Source: Porphyromonas uenonis DSM 23387 = JCM 13868 (lineage in GTDB: Bacteria > Bacteroidota > Bacteroidia > Bacteroidales > Porphyromonadaceae). Taken from it: 64,000 nt of DNA. Below, piece by piece: positions 38,668 through 48,246 of the stretch; the first letter of the stretch is position 1, and each line of letters opens with the position of its first letter. The notes beneath the pieces are model-generated. The model did not search any database and had not been told where the DNA came from. It worked only from the letters and a program-made list of their open reading frames with translations. Location: NCBI RefSeq assembly GCF_000482365.1, contig NZ_KI535308.1, positions 121,823 through 185,822 on the forward strand. The letters run 5' to 3'. The translations under genes were made by a program, and so were the position numbers.

Positions 38668-38779
38668 GCATGAGGAAAGCAACGTAAGTGCGGAAAATCG
38701 TCCAGTGAAGAGCTCGACCTGCCACACTTACGCTCGTAACCTCCTCAATAACTAAATTATAAATCTCTTAAAATTACAG

Positions 38780-39226
38780 ATGACTATGAAGAGAGAAGTT
38801 GTAAACGAACAGGTTCCCTTCGGCTATCCCATCTGCACCTCCGAGAGCTGTAGCGAGCGCACGCATTGCTTGCATGCGCACTTCGCATCTCAGGTGCTAA
38901 GTGGAGAGCGTACCTTCACACTGATCAATAGCCACCACCCCCAATATCAGGAGGGGAAGGCTTGCGAACTGTACCGCTCAGACAGCCCCGAGCGCTATGC
39001 TAGAGGGCTAACCAAGGCGATGGGTGAGATGAGCCACAATAACTATGTGGCATTTACTAACTACCTGATCGCAAAGCACGCGAAGACACAATTCTACCGT
39101 ATCAAGCGTGGCGACATCCCGCTCTCACCAGCGGAGCAGGCGAAGCTACAGGCGTTACTGCGTACTTATGGTTGTACGGGCGAGGAGCCTTTTGACCGCT
39201 ATGAGATGCGCTACACTTGGTACTGA
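38780..39226 (+). CDS. DUF6078-like protein
   Basis: A 148-residue soluble protein. Near the N-terminus are three closely spaced cysteines and a histidine, ICTSESCSERTHCLHAHF, which could bind metal. The rest is mixed alpha/beta with GEMSHNNYVAFTNYLIAKH. It resembles a family (DUF6078) found in oral and gut Bacteroidota with unknown function; the family match is from pattern memory. The start could also be the ATG at 38786. A MITE follows 17 bp after its stop. Confidence 0.65.
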   Translation: MTMKREVVNEQVPFGYPICTSESCSERTHCLHAHFASQVLSGERTFTLINSHHPQYQEGKACELYRSDSPERYARGLTKAMGEMSHNNYVAFTNYLIAKHAKTQFYRIKRGDIPLSPAEQAKLQALLRTYGCTGEEPFDRYEMRYTWY

Positions 39227-39243
39227 TCCTAGGACGTAGACAA

Positions 39244-39418
39244 GAGACTGTTGCATAAAGGCGAATCGCTGCGTTGCTTTCGGGATTCGGCTTCGGTCAC
39301 ATACGGAGGTATGCTCCCTTCAGACCTCACCCTCAGCGCCTTGCGCTTCATCCTTTCTGCAAAGTCTAGACAATCTTGCAAGCAAGATTGTGAGACTGTT
39401 GACTTTTGCAACAGTCTC
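39244..39418 (+). mobile_element. 175-bp MITE, copy 3
   Basis: A complete copy with 12-bp inverted ends GAGACTGTTGCA and TGCAACAGTCTC. It is flanked directly by AGACAA at 39238-39243 and 39419-39424, a likely 6-bp target duplication. Orientation is as in copy 1. It lies between the DUF6078 gene and the terminator of sov. Confidence 0.9.
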
Positions 39419-39430
39419 AGACAAATGTAA

Positions 39431-39476
39431 GTAGCCCGCTGTGAGACGCACGGATAGCGTTCCTACAGCGGGCTAC
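39431..39476 (-). terminator. Terminator after sov
   Basis: A perfect 12-bp stem, GTAGCCCGCTGT with ACAGCGGGCTAC, with a 22-base loop. On the minus strand it is followed by TTACATTTGT, a moderate T-rich tail. Confidence 0.65.
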
Positions 39477-39495
39477 AGATTAGTATGCTGTGGCG

Positions 39496-42400
39496 TTACT
39501 GCTGCGTGAGGCTGATGCGGAGGGCGACGCCAAAGGAGGTATTGTTCACGGGGAAGGAGGCGGTGCTCACGAGCGGGTGATTCATATTCCAGTCGAAGTA
39601 GCCTCGTATGGTGAGCATACGGCTGAGTGCGTAGTCGGCACTGAGCTTGATGACGTGCGCCACATTGCCATTGGTCGCCTGTGTGAAGGCTTCCTGTATC
39701 TTGCGAATGAGCATCGAGGAGTGATTGTACGAGTACTCGCAGCGCAGGGTCATAGCACCGCCCGAGGCAAAGAGCGGATTCTCCTTTTTACCGCCCTGCG
39801 CCTGTGCTCCCGTGCGCTGAGGTGCCCGACGCTTGATGCCGATGAGCTTGCTGAAGTCATCGATCTTGTAATTGATCCCGACGGAGATTTCGTTGCGGCT
39901 GTTTTCGATGACCTGGAAGGAGGTGAGGTTGAGCATCAGGTCTCGCGACTTATTCCAGCGAGCGTTGAGGCCCAATCCACTTTGCAAGGTCATCTCTACG
40001 CCAATGAGCGGTGCAAAGGACTCACGAATGGAGACCTGCGTGATGTCGTAAGGCGAGGAGGCGACACGACGCATACCATTTGCGCCACCCGAGGCACCGT
40101 CGGCGGGCATCTCTATGTAGCCCATGCGTAACTGCTGCTCAATCGGTTTCCAGGAGATGAAGGAGTTGTAGTTCGCCACACTATAACTATTGCGATAGGT
40201 GTGGGAAAGGGAGAAGTTGCGGAAGAGGTCTGCTAAGACGGGGATCTTAGTTAGCCCCGTGTAGGTGATGCTCCAGTTGGGGAGGGTGCGCCAGATCGAG
40301 TGGAATGGCGTCGCTCCGTCTAGACCACGAGCCGTATAGGCAGCGATGAAGGCGGGGATCAGTACGTCGGGACTGTTGGGACGCACCTCGGGAGCGTCTG
40401 CTCCAGCGATAGCGTTGTATTGGTTGGTCAGTCGCTGCACCATCTCCTGCTGGTAGCTGAGGAGATTGTCGAAGGTGGCAGTCTTGTAGCCATTGCTGGC
40501 ATTAGCACTAGCGAAGAAGCCCTTGAGTCCAATGGTTCCAGCGGTAAAGGTACCGCTGTAAGTCTCGGGAGCACCCTCAAACATATACTGCGTCTGCACC
40601 GCTCTATTGGTGTGATAGTCCCAAGTGAGCGTCACTTTGAGGTCTTTGAGTGGCTCGAGGTTGAGACGTGCCGTGGCATCTTCGGAGAGGGAGTACATAG
40701 CGGGGTTGATGTTTTCCGCTTGCTTGAGGAGCCAGCCACGCTGTGCCGCCTCACGAACATAGTCATTGTCTGTAAAGCCAAAGGCAAAGGCAAGGCCTGG
40801 AGCCATCACACCCTGCATCGGGTAACCCTGCCCGCCCGCAGCCTTGATGTCGGGGAGGAAGCCGGGCAAGTGCAGCGACGAGGTGCGGGTATAGGTGAGC
40901 GAGATGTCACGCAGGAAGGTGAGCAAGGAGATACCCGCATCAATGTAAGGATAGATGCGCTCCATGCGCATCTCACGAGCTTTGTCGGCAGCGTAGACGT
41001 TGACCCGTATCGTGACGGAGTCGGTGCCTGTGACGGTGATGCTGTTGGGATTGACCACGGCATACTTGACGGGGTAGTTGTGTCCGAGCGAATCCTTAGC
41101 GGTCACCTCGGGCTTAGCACTGCCCAGCTGGTGGTTGATGGTAATCGTCGTGTCGGGGCGTAGGACCACCTCTTTGGTAAAGCGCAGAGGCGCAGGCTTC
41201 TTGCGCTGTGAGGCTGCGGGAGCTTTGTCCGTAGACTCCTCATCGGAGCGACTGGCACGAGCATCTCGGCGAGCGGCGGAGCGGTTGTTTCGGTTGTTGC
41301 TCTTGTTCTGTCGCTTCTCGTAATCTTTGTACCAGTCGAACTTACGGTAAAGTGTCTGGAAGAGGATGTTGACCCGTCCATCGAGCTTCATCTGGTTGCG
41401 CACCACGTTGCCCATGGAGGCTCCCTGCTGGGTCAAGGCTCCACGGTCCCAATTGTACGAAGCCATATAAGTGGCGGTGGCTGAGACGAAGTCCATAAAG
41501 GGAATGAGGGCGAGCGGGAGCGTGTAGGTGGCATTGGCAGTCTGGTTGTACTGCATCGGGAGCCCCCAGCTACGTATGCTCTGCCAGACGGAGTCGCGCC
41601 ATAGCGTGTAGTCGTCGGGAGCTAGCTCACGATTGACCTGTACGTGTGGCTCTACGATGCGTGCGTTGGTGCCCGAGTTAAAGGAGAGCTTGAGATTGGT
41701 CGTGGGGTTCCAGACAACGTTTGCGGCACGCTGCCAGACGAAGTTCTGCACGAAGGTGGCTGGTAGCGACCAGTCAGCCATAGCCCCTCCGCCAGGCATG
41801 AGGTTGCGCACCTGATGCTCGCTGTAGTTGCGCAGGATGGAGCTGTTGAAAGCAATCCGTGAGGGGAGGTAGTTGATCTGATAACCTCTCAGCGTCGAGG
41901 TGACCGTGCGGATCGCTTCGGAGGCGTTCTTCCCTTGCTGTAGCTTGTCAAAAGGCTTCCACGGAGCCACCACAGGCGTATACTGATACTGCGCCGTAGC
42001 TTGCCACGTACGATTGCGGTCGTAGACAATCTCGGGGCTGTTCTTCTCGTCCCAAGACATCGAGTAGCCGAGCGTAAAGTTGGCTGGGTCATACGGCATC
42101 GGAGTCTTGCTCTGTATGTTGACCCCCACATTGGAGAGCGACAGCGCATGAGCCTGGGTACGTGTCAGCGTCATCGTCTTGATGGAGTCACGGACCGACT
42201 CGTTGGCGGCATTGTCGAGTGCCTCCGTGAGGAGGAGGTCTTGGTCTAGCGGGTTGTACTGCGGACGGATCACTTCGTCTTGGTAGCTGTAGTAGAGCGG
42301 TATGCGCACCTTTGCTTTCTCGGGGAAGAACTTACCCAGCTCCACCTGCGTCGAGAGGTTGAGGAAGCCGGTATCCTCTAGCTGTCTCTGCGCAAGCGAC

Positions 42401-45400
42401 TGATCGAGTGCGCCAAAGCCCGCGGTGCGGTAAGAGCCTCGTGCGCTAAACGAACCTAGATCGCTCAGCTGCACCTGCAGATCGGCATTGGTCGCCCAGC
42501 CGCCCTGCTCTTGGTACTCGCTCAGGCGTAGCTCATTGACCCAGATCTCGGCACTCTTGATCTGGCCAGCGCTGTTTCGCACACCGATCATGATGGTCTT
42601 GACATTGCTCAGCGAGGGATTACCCATCACAGTGACGGTGTTGCGTGGACGCTCAGCGTCGGGCACCGAATAAGGCGTATAGAGGTCGGTCTCGCCATTA
42701 GCCTGCGCAGCGTTGCGTCGCATCTTGAGCCCCGTGAGGAGGTCAAAGCGGAAGTCTACCTTGTTGTCCCGTGGCCAAACCATCTCTCTATCCTTAGCAT
42801 TGTCACTGTAAGTGCCGAAGGGAGTCAGCTCGAGAGGGACGCTGTACTCGTAATAGTTGTTTGTGTAGTCAGAGCCTAAGCGGAGGAAAGCGGTCATCTC
42901 GCCATTGCCCGTGGGCGTTCCCTCCTCGGGGAGCTCCTCGGCATGGACAAATAGCTCGATGCGCTTGTAGCGACGTAGGTCTAGCCCCGTATTCTTGTAG
43001 ACAGCTCGGGCATCGCCTGGAGCTAGTCGCTTGATGCGTAGGCTGAGTGCCTGCTCGTTCTGACGAATGGCTTGCGCCTGACTGGGGCTGACGCTACGAG
43101 AGACGCCCGGCGGAAGGATATAGTTGATCGGCTTGCGGTCACCGTTCTCCTCGATGTTGACCGTATTGACCTCCATCGTGCCATTAGATATAGGCGTGAC
43201 GGCAGGAGCGTGTAGCGGGCGGTCATACTGTCGCCACTCGCCACGCACCATCTTGAAGGTACCGAAGCGCAAGACCACAGGCTTGTCCCACTGCGTCAGG
43301 TAAAGGCGCATGAAGCGAATACTCTTGAGGTCGGCTATGCCCCCTACCCTGCGGGTCGGCTCTCGTACGGGGATCTTGAACTGATACCACTTGACCGTCT
43401 CTTGCTTGCCGTTGGCCAGCTTCACATTGACCGAGCGCTCGTCAACGATGTAGTTGCGCCCCACCTGCATCTCGGCAGGCGAGAGCGCTATCTCGTACTC
43501 GAAGTAACGCTCCTGCTCGTTGAGCGTGTTGTCTTGGTTGATGTCCTCCACATCCGGCACGACACGGCTCGCCACGCTGTAGGAGCCAGTCTCATTGGTT
43601 GCCTCAGCACTATTGCCCTCGACTCCGTTGTAGTACTTGTATCGCTCGAGGATAGAAGCCTGTAGCTGGTCATATCGCTCATCACGGTAGTGGCGGAAGC
43701 CATCACCCGCCGGATCATTCAGCGGACTCATCGGATCGCCCTGCCACTGCTCGAGCACTTCGCCCGACACCTTGCCACGGATTGCAGAGAGATAGTTGGC
43801 ATAAGCCGGGAAAGCCTTCTCCTGATCAGAGCTTAGTCCATTGAAGCCCACATCCTGCTTGCTACGCGCCCCAGCAGCATTGTCAAAGGAGTAGCCGGCC
43901 GTCTGACGAATAGGCACGCGCCCCCAGACCGTCTCAATGGTTGCCGAGGGGTCATCATTGAGCGGCATACCATTCTCAAAGAACTTCTTCTCATCCTTCA
44001 GCACCTCCTCCGACACTTCGCCCAGGTTGAAGAAGAGTTTGCCACTCGTCGGTGCCGTCTCAGGATAGATGAAGGGATCCATCATCCAGAACTCGATGTA
44101 CTCAATATTGGCTGCCTCAAAGTCGCTTTGGTCTATCTTGCGCATCATACCGCCCCAGTTCTCCGTTGGGTTGGTGAGCTTGCCATCGCTACCGACCTGA
44201 TCGCTGTTGAGGTTGTACGGACCACGCTCATTGGGATAGTAAGCAAGGCAGAGCGTCTGGAGGTAAGACTGCTGGGCAAAGTTCTCATCTCTATAGGGGA
44301 ATAGCTCCGCCATGCGCACCTCTCGCGAGTAATGGTTCGAGAGCATGTCGGGATTGTTCCGCAGATAAGAGGGCGTCAGCGAAGAGCCAGCACGGTTCAG
44401 CATCGGGTCTATGTAAAACCAGTTGAGTAAAGCTCGCCGATTACCGTAGCGCAGATCATTGACCATTCGAGCCTCGGGGAAGAGATCGGCCGCTCCGTCC
44501 GCAGGGTCGTGCCACGGCGTAGAGCTCAGCATCCAGGCGTAGGGATTGAGCAAGTCAATGCTGCTCTGCGAAGTCTCAAAGTCGTCAATATAGCTATGCC
44601 CCTTGGTGTAGCGCCCCTCGTAGTGCCCTGGGATCAGGTGGGCAAACTCCATGTTGAGCGCAATCTCCGACGGCTTGGTCAAGTCCAGGAGCGGGATGTA
44701 GTCTAGGATACGCGTCAGCCACTGAGACTCGGTGCGCCATGAGAGATTGAGTCCCCAAAGGCTGTTTTGCATTGACTCACGTCCCATGGCAGGCTTGGCA
44801 GTCAGTGGCATCTCGCTGAGATACATAAAGGTACCGCCCAGCGTTAAGTTTGGCGTAAAGTGATAGTTCAGGTCCAGTCCCAGCACCGTCTTGCGCTGCA
44901 AGTTGAGGAAGCCCCTATTCTCCAGAGAGACATCGACACGCGTGCCACTGTTGAGGATTGCCTCGTTGAGGATTGTGACGGTACCCATGGCGTAGTTGAC
45001 CGTATAGTCCACATTCTCCACGAGCGTCGCCCCACCAGCCGTCACACGCACCGACCCTGGGGTCACATTCATCGCCCCGAGCGAGATCTGCCCGCTATTT
45101 GCCGCTTGGTACTCGCCTCGCAAGATAAACTTATCGCGCTCGGCCACCTGCTGCGCTGCGACCATCGTCGTATCGTAGATCTCACGATAGACGTAGCGCT
45201 CGGCAATGGCGGGGTCGCCTATCTGCTCCGCCAAGTAACTACCAAAAGGCTCCGTAGAGGTAAAGATGACGAGCCCACGCTCCGCATCAACCGTATAGCC
45301 TGGGACAAAGTCAAAGACCCCATCAGGGTGTGGCTCATTGCGCGAATCCAGGCGGTCCATTCCTAGGACCCGTGTGAGGAGTTGCCCCGCCACCTTGCCC

Positions 45401-47049
45401 TCATTGATATAAGGTACAGCCGTGCCGGTGCTATCGTTGCGGTAGAAGACATCGAGCTTGAAGTTCTCCGCTTTGAGATTGTAGACGCTGCTCCCAAGGC
45501 TGTAGACGTTGCGCATCATAAACTGCCAGTAAGGAGCCGTCGGGGTCATCGATGCGCCCTTGAGCAGCTTGACAAAAAGGTTGTCCGCCGTGCGATCCGA
45601 GCGGTCCGAGCTAAACTCACCCACCTGATAGACCTTGCCCTGATAAGTGTACTCAAAGGCTACACCCACCACCTCATCCGGCTGGAGACGCACCTGCAGC
45701 GAGAGCGTACCGAGCTGGTCGTTGATGCGGTACTCATTGGCATTCAGACGGCGAGCACTCTCTATCTTCGCATAGTCGTCACCGCCACGTAGCTGCCCCT
45801 CTAGCACCTGGCTCACCTGATCCACCTGGCGCAGAGCTGGCTGTCCGAGTAGCCAACTGTAGAGCGAGTTCGCCTGATTGGCAGGCAGTCCCTGCGTCGA
45901 TCCATTCGTCGTGACACCACGAGCCGCCACACGCTCCGCCTCACCCAGGTCGGTAAAAGCGACAATGTTGCGCGCCTCGTCGAAGTTGCCCCGCTTATTG
46001 GTCACCCACACCTCGATGCGGTTGATCTTAACGCCCGAAGAGATAAAAGGCAGCGTAGACATCGCCTTGTTGTAGTGGTCTCGGAAGTAGTGCCCTAGGT
46101 AAAAGTGCCTATTCTCGTCATACTGATTGGCCGAAAACTCAAAAGGTGTCGTCTGCGCTCCACGATCTGTCGAGACGCGCTTCGTCTCCGCCTCCTGCTG
46201 GCTCACGACAAAGTCCACATCGAGCTTGCCAAACTGCAGTTTGCTGTGAATACCGAAGAGCGACGCACCGCCCTGTATCAGCGAGTTCTTCGACTGTAGC
46301 GACACATTGCCCGCCTCTAGCACCTTGATTATGTCATCCTCCTCGCCCTCGTAGGCTAGCTTGAGCTTCTTACTGTCGAAGTCAAAGGTAGCCTGCGTAT
46401 TGTAGTTTAGGTTAAAGTTGAGCTTCGTACCCACCGACGCCTGTACATTAGCCTGGATCTTCTGATCGAAGTCAAAGAAGGTATGTCTCCGTGAGCGAAT
46501 CGGGATCGAGGGATTGTCCGTAGCATTGCTCTTGACACCCATCGACACCTCCGCAGAGCCTTGTGTCCGCACCCGTACGCCACCTGGGCCAAAGATTTTC
46601 TCCGCAGGGCCTAGCTCGAAGCCAAAGTCAAACGGGTTGAACCCCTTACCCTGCTGCTCCTTCTCATCTTGCTCTGCACGCTCCAGGAAGTAGCTCTGCA
46701 CGCCATTGCGCTCCACATAGGCAATGTACTGCTCCAGCGTGTAGGGAATCGGTGTACCCACCTGCTTGCCGCCCACCTTGGTAACCAGTAGATAAAACCC
46801 CGTGGCGGGATTGTAGACGAATTCGTGCGTCACCACGCTCGGCGTGCGCAGATCCAGGGCCGACTCCTGCTCGAGCCACTCATACGACTCAGGCGCTGTC
46901 GGCTGCACAGGGTAGCGCAGACTATCCGGCTGTGCAGGACGCTCCGTAGCAGATACGGAGAGGGCTGGCATAGCGAGCAATCTCACCACACCTACCAATG
47001 CGCAGAGCAACGCCAGCCATGCACATAGTATCCTGCGCCTAGGGATCAT
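39496..47049 (-). CDS. sov: T9SS outer-membrane translocon SprA/Sov
   Basis: A 2,517-residue protein, about the size known for SprA of Flavobacterium and Sov of P. gingivalis. These form the giant outer-membrane barrel through which T9SS cargo leaves the cell. A signal peptide (about 1-30) precedes SprA-type sequence such as NPFDFGFELGPAEKIFGPGGVRVRTQGSAEVSMG and NRIEVWVTNKRG. The whole length alternates barrel strands with large loops and ends VALRISLTQQ. A basic, low-complexity linker (NKSNNRNNRSAARRDARASRSDEES, about 1905-1930) interrupts it. ruvA lies 112 bp upstream, the same pairing remembered from P. gingivalis. Long frames on the opposite strand are shadows. Confidence 0.95.
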   Translation of the reverse strand: MIPRRRILCAWLALLCALVGVVRLLAMPALSVSATERPAQPDSLRYPVQPTAPESYEWLEQESALDLRTPSVVTHEFVYNPATGFYLLVTKVGGKQVGTPIPYTLEQYIAYVERNGVQSYFLERAEQDEKEQQGKGFNPFDFGFELGPAEKIFGPGGVRVRTQGSAEVSMGVKSNATDNPSIPIRSRRHTFFDFDQKIQANVQASVGTKLNFNLNYNTQATFDFDSKKLKLAYEGEEDDIIKVLEAGNVSLQSKNSLIQGGASLFGIHSKLQFGKLDVDFVVSQQEAETKRVSTDRGAQTTPFEFSANQYDENRHFYLGHYFRDHYNKAMSTLPFISSGVKINRIEVWVTNKRGNFDEARNIVAFTDLGEAERVAARGVTTNGSTQGLPANQANSLYSWLLGQPALRQVDQVSQVLEGQLRGGDDYAKIESARRLNANEYRINDQLGTLSLQVRLQPDEVVGVAFEYTYQGKVYQVGEFSSDRSDRTADNLFVKLLKGASMTPTAPYWQFMMRNVYSLGSSVYNLKAENFKLDVFYRNDSTGTAVPYINEGKVAGQLLTRVLGMDRLDSRNEPHPDGVFDFVPGYTVDAERGLVIFTSTEPFGSYLAEQIGDPAIAERYVYREIYDTTMVAAQQVAERDKFILRGEYQAANSGQISLGAMNVTPGSVRVTAGGATLVENVDYTVNYAMGTVTILNEAILNSGTRVDVSLENRGFLNLQRKTVLGLDLNYHFTPNLTLGGTFMYLSEMPLTAKPAMGRESMQNSLWGLNLSWRTESQWLTRILDYIPLLDLTKPSEIALNMEFAHLIPGHYEGRYTKGHSYIDDFETSQSSIDLLNPYAWMLSSTPWHDPADGAADLFPEARMVNDLRYGNRRALLNWFYIDPMLNRAGSSLTPSYLRNNPDMLSNHYSREVRMAELFPYRDENFAQQSYLQTLCLAYYPNERGPYNLNSDQVGSDGKLTNPTENWGGMMRKIDQSDFEAANIEYIEFWMMDPFIYPETAPTSGKLFFNLGEVSEEVLKDEKKFFENGMPLNDDPSATIETVWGRVPIRQTAGYSFDNAAGARSKQDVGFNGLSSDQEKAFPAYANYLSAIRGKVSGEVLEQWQGDPMSPLNDPAGDGFRHYRDERYDQLQASILERYKYYNGVEGNSAEATNETGSYSVASRVVPDVEDINQDNTLNEQERYFEYEIALSPAEMQVGRNYIVDERSVNVKLANGKQETVKWYQFKIPVREPTRRVGGIADLKSIRFMRLYLTQWDKPVVLRFGTFKMVRGEWRQYDRPLHAPAVTPISNGTMEVNTVNIEENGDRKPINYILPPGVSRSVSPSQAQAIRQNEQALSLRIKRLAPGDARAVYKNTGLDLRRYKRIELFVHAEELPEEGTPTGNGEMTAFLRLGSDYTNNYYEYSVPLELTPFGTYSDNAKDREMVWPRDNKVDFRFDLLTGLKMRRNAAQANGETDLYTPYSVPDAERPRNTVTVMGNPSLSNVKTIMIGVRNSAGQIKSAEIWVNELRLSEYQEQGGWATNADLQVQLSDLGSFSARGSYRTAGFGALDQSLAQRQLEDTGFLNLSTQVELGKFFPEKAKVRIPLYYSYQDEVIRPQYNPLDQDLLLTEALDNAANESVRDSIKTMTLTRTQAHALSLSNVGVNIQSKTPMPYDPANFTLGYSMSWDEKNSPEIVYDRNRTWQATAQYQYTPVVAPWKPFDKLQQGKNASEAIRTVTSTLRGYQINYLPSRIAFNSSILRNYSEHQVRNLMPGGGAMADWSLPATFVQNFVWQRAANVVWNPTTNLKLSFNSGTNARIVEPHVQVNRELAPDDYTLWRDSVWQSIRSWGLPMQYNQTANATYTLPLALIPFMDFVSATATYMASYNWDRGALTQQGASMGNVVRNQMKLDGRVNILFQTLYRKFDWYKDYEKRQNKSNNRNNRSAARRDARASRSDEESTDKAPAASQRKKPAPLRFTKEVVLRPDTTITINHQLGSAKPEVTAKDSLGHNYPVKYAVVNPNSITVTGTDSVTIRVNVYAADKAREMRMERIYPYIDAGISLLTFLRDISLTYTRTSSLHLPGFLPDIKAAGGQGYPMQGVMAPGLAFAFGFTDNDYVREAAQRGWLLKQAENINPAMYSLSEDATARLNLEPLKDLKVTLTWDYHTNRAVQTQYMFEGAPETYSGTFTAGTIGLKGFFASANASNGYKTATFDNLLSYQQEMVQRLTNQYNAIAGADAPEVRPNSPDVLIPAFIAAYTARGLDGATPFHSIWRTLPNWSITYTGLTKIPVLADLFRNFSLSHTYRNSYSVANYNSFISWKPIEQQLRMGYIEMPADGASGGANGMRRVASSPYDITQVSIRESFAPLIGVEMTLQSGLGLNARWNKSRDLMLNLTSFQVIENSRNEISVGINYKIDDFSKLIGIKRRAPQRTGAQAQGGKKENPLFASGGAMTLRCEYSYNHSSMLIRKIQEAFTQATNGNVAHVIKLSADYALSRMLTIRGYFDWNMNHPLVSTASFPVNNTSFGVALRISLTQQ

Positions 47050-47161
47050 CTAGTGTCTGTCTATAATTATAGAGTTAGTTATGTAACGTTCGGGCGCTCG
47101 TTTTGTTGTACCCAAGCCTCTAACCCTCTAATCTCTAAAGTCTAAAGTCTAACCTCTAAGA

Positions 47162-47770
47162 TCAGAGCTGCGCCAGCGCCTGCTTGATCACTTGCTCGAC
47201 AGGTGTGTCGGGCTTGACAGTCATAATCTGCTTCACCACCTTGCGCACATTGGCCTCCGCAAAGCCCAGCATCTTGAGCGCCGAGATCGCCTCCTCAGCC
47301 ACCTCACGAGCAGCCCGCGAACCGATACCCGCCGTCACATCGTCACGATCCGTCAGCGTCTCAGGGAGCTTGCCCTTGAGATCCACAATGATGCGCTGTG
47401 CCGTCTTGAGTCCGATACCCTTGACCATCTTGAGGCGCTTGTCATCGCCACTCTCGATCACCTCCGCCAGCTCCAGCGGTGCCAGACTAGATAGGATCAC
47501 CCGAGCCGTAGCGGGCCCCACACCAGACACGGTGATCAACTTCGCAAAGAGCGCCTGCTCCTCCCTCGTGTAGAAGCCGTACAGGTCACACACCTCTCCC
47601 TGACGCATCACCTCCGTGATCCAGAGCCGCACAGGAGCCTCACGCTCCAGCCCATGCAGCGTATCATAAGTAGAGAGCGATATATTGACATCGTAGCCCA
47701 CCCCGCTACAGTCCACATAGGCATTGGTCGGTGTGAGCGTATCTATCGTGCCACGCAAGTATGCAATCAT
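47162..47770 (-). CDS. ruvA: Holliday junction branch migration protein RuvA
   Basis: With the ATG at 47770 the protein has 202 residues and begins MIAYLRGTIDTLTPTNAYVDCSGVGYDV, the normal RuvA start; the frame opens 24 bases earlier, but that adds residues the family lacks. Domain I is an OB fold, domain II has two helix-hairpin-helix motifs (VSGVGPATARVILSSL and VKGIGLKTAQRIIVDLKGKLP), and domain III binds RuvB. It tethers RuvB to the four-way junction. It is transcribed toward sov from a -7 element at 47797-47804. Confidence 0.95.
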   Translation of the reverse strand: MIAYLRGTIDTLTPTNAYVDCSGVGYDVNISLSTYDTLHGLEREAPVRLWITEVMRQGEVCDLYGFYTREEQALFAKLITVSGVGPATARVILSSLAPLELAEVIESGDDKRLKMVKGIGLKTAQRIIVDLKGKLPETLTDRDDVTAGIGSRAAREVAEEAISALKMLGFAEANVRKVVKQIMTVKPDTPVEQVIKQALAQL

Positions 47771-47796
47771 AATCTTAGTATCTAGGTAAATCACCG

Positions 47797-47804
47797 CAAA
47801 GTTA
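47797..47804 (-). promoter_or_regulatory. Probable -7 element for ruvA-sov
   Basis: On the minus strand TAACTTTG fits TAnnTTTG. Transcription would begin near 47790, which supports the ruvA start at 47770 rather than 47794. The -33 box is not clear. Confidence 0.5.
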
Positions 47805-47835
47805 GTGGTAATTGGCCAAAGGGTACGAAGCTATC

Positions 47836-48050
47836 AGAGTTTCATCGGGAAGAAACTTCAGTTTCATGCCCATGAAAATCCAGTTTCGTCGAAGGAAATC
47901 GGAAATCTCCACCGAGGAGCGAACAAATTCTTCGGAACTTTGATTTGCTTCTTCCGAAGTTTCATTTCATTCTTCCGAACTTTTATTTCGCGCCTCCCTG
48001 GAGAATGTTCGTTTTCCAGCCAGCTATCTGCAGATTCCTCCGTGGAGGCG
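47836..48050 (+). repeat. Modular 21-24-bp repeat block, type B copy 1
   Basis: A chain of modules such as AGTTTCATGCCCATGAAAATC, AAATTCTTCGGAACTTTG and ATTCTTCCGAACTTTTATTT, ending in CAGATTCCTCCGT. The last 150 bp are nearly the same as 60800-60944. It fills the gap between the ruvA promoter and the end of the next operon. No gene is seen in 47805-48246. Confidence 0.75.
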
Positions 48051-48144
48051 ATCGCGAGCTCAAGTTTCCAAAAGCTTTCCACCATTGGAAACATCCAGGC
48101 TCTGGGAAGGGGCGCTACGCCTGTACCGACGAACATATAGAATA

Positions 48145-48179
48145 AGGGAGGAGATACACCAATACGGTATCTCCTCCCT
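48145..48179 (-). terminator. Terminator of the surface-protein operon
   Basis: A perfect 13-bp stem AGGGAGGAGATAC with GTATCTCCTCCCT encloses ACCAATACG-like loop bases. On the minus strand it is followed by TATTCT. It lies 68 bp after the stop of the gene ending at 48247. Confidence 0.7.
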
Positions 48180-48246
48180 CGCATTGTAGAGACTACTATG
48201 AGAGCAGTCTCAGAGGCTTAGACGGTAAGGTACCCGTCTGGCATCA

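Noticed and set aside
39490-41163. Open frames of 213 and 247 codons on the + strand opposite sov
   Set aside because: They lie wholly antisense to the strongly supported sov gene; composition mirrors its codons and no family features are seen.
47771-47794. Extended ruvA start at 47794
   Set aside because: The extra eight residues are not in the family and the start would lie almost at the inferred transcription start; 47770 gives the normal RuvA N-terminus.
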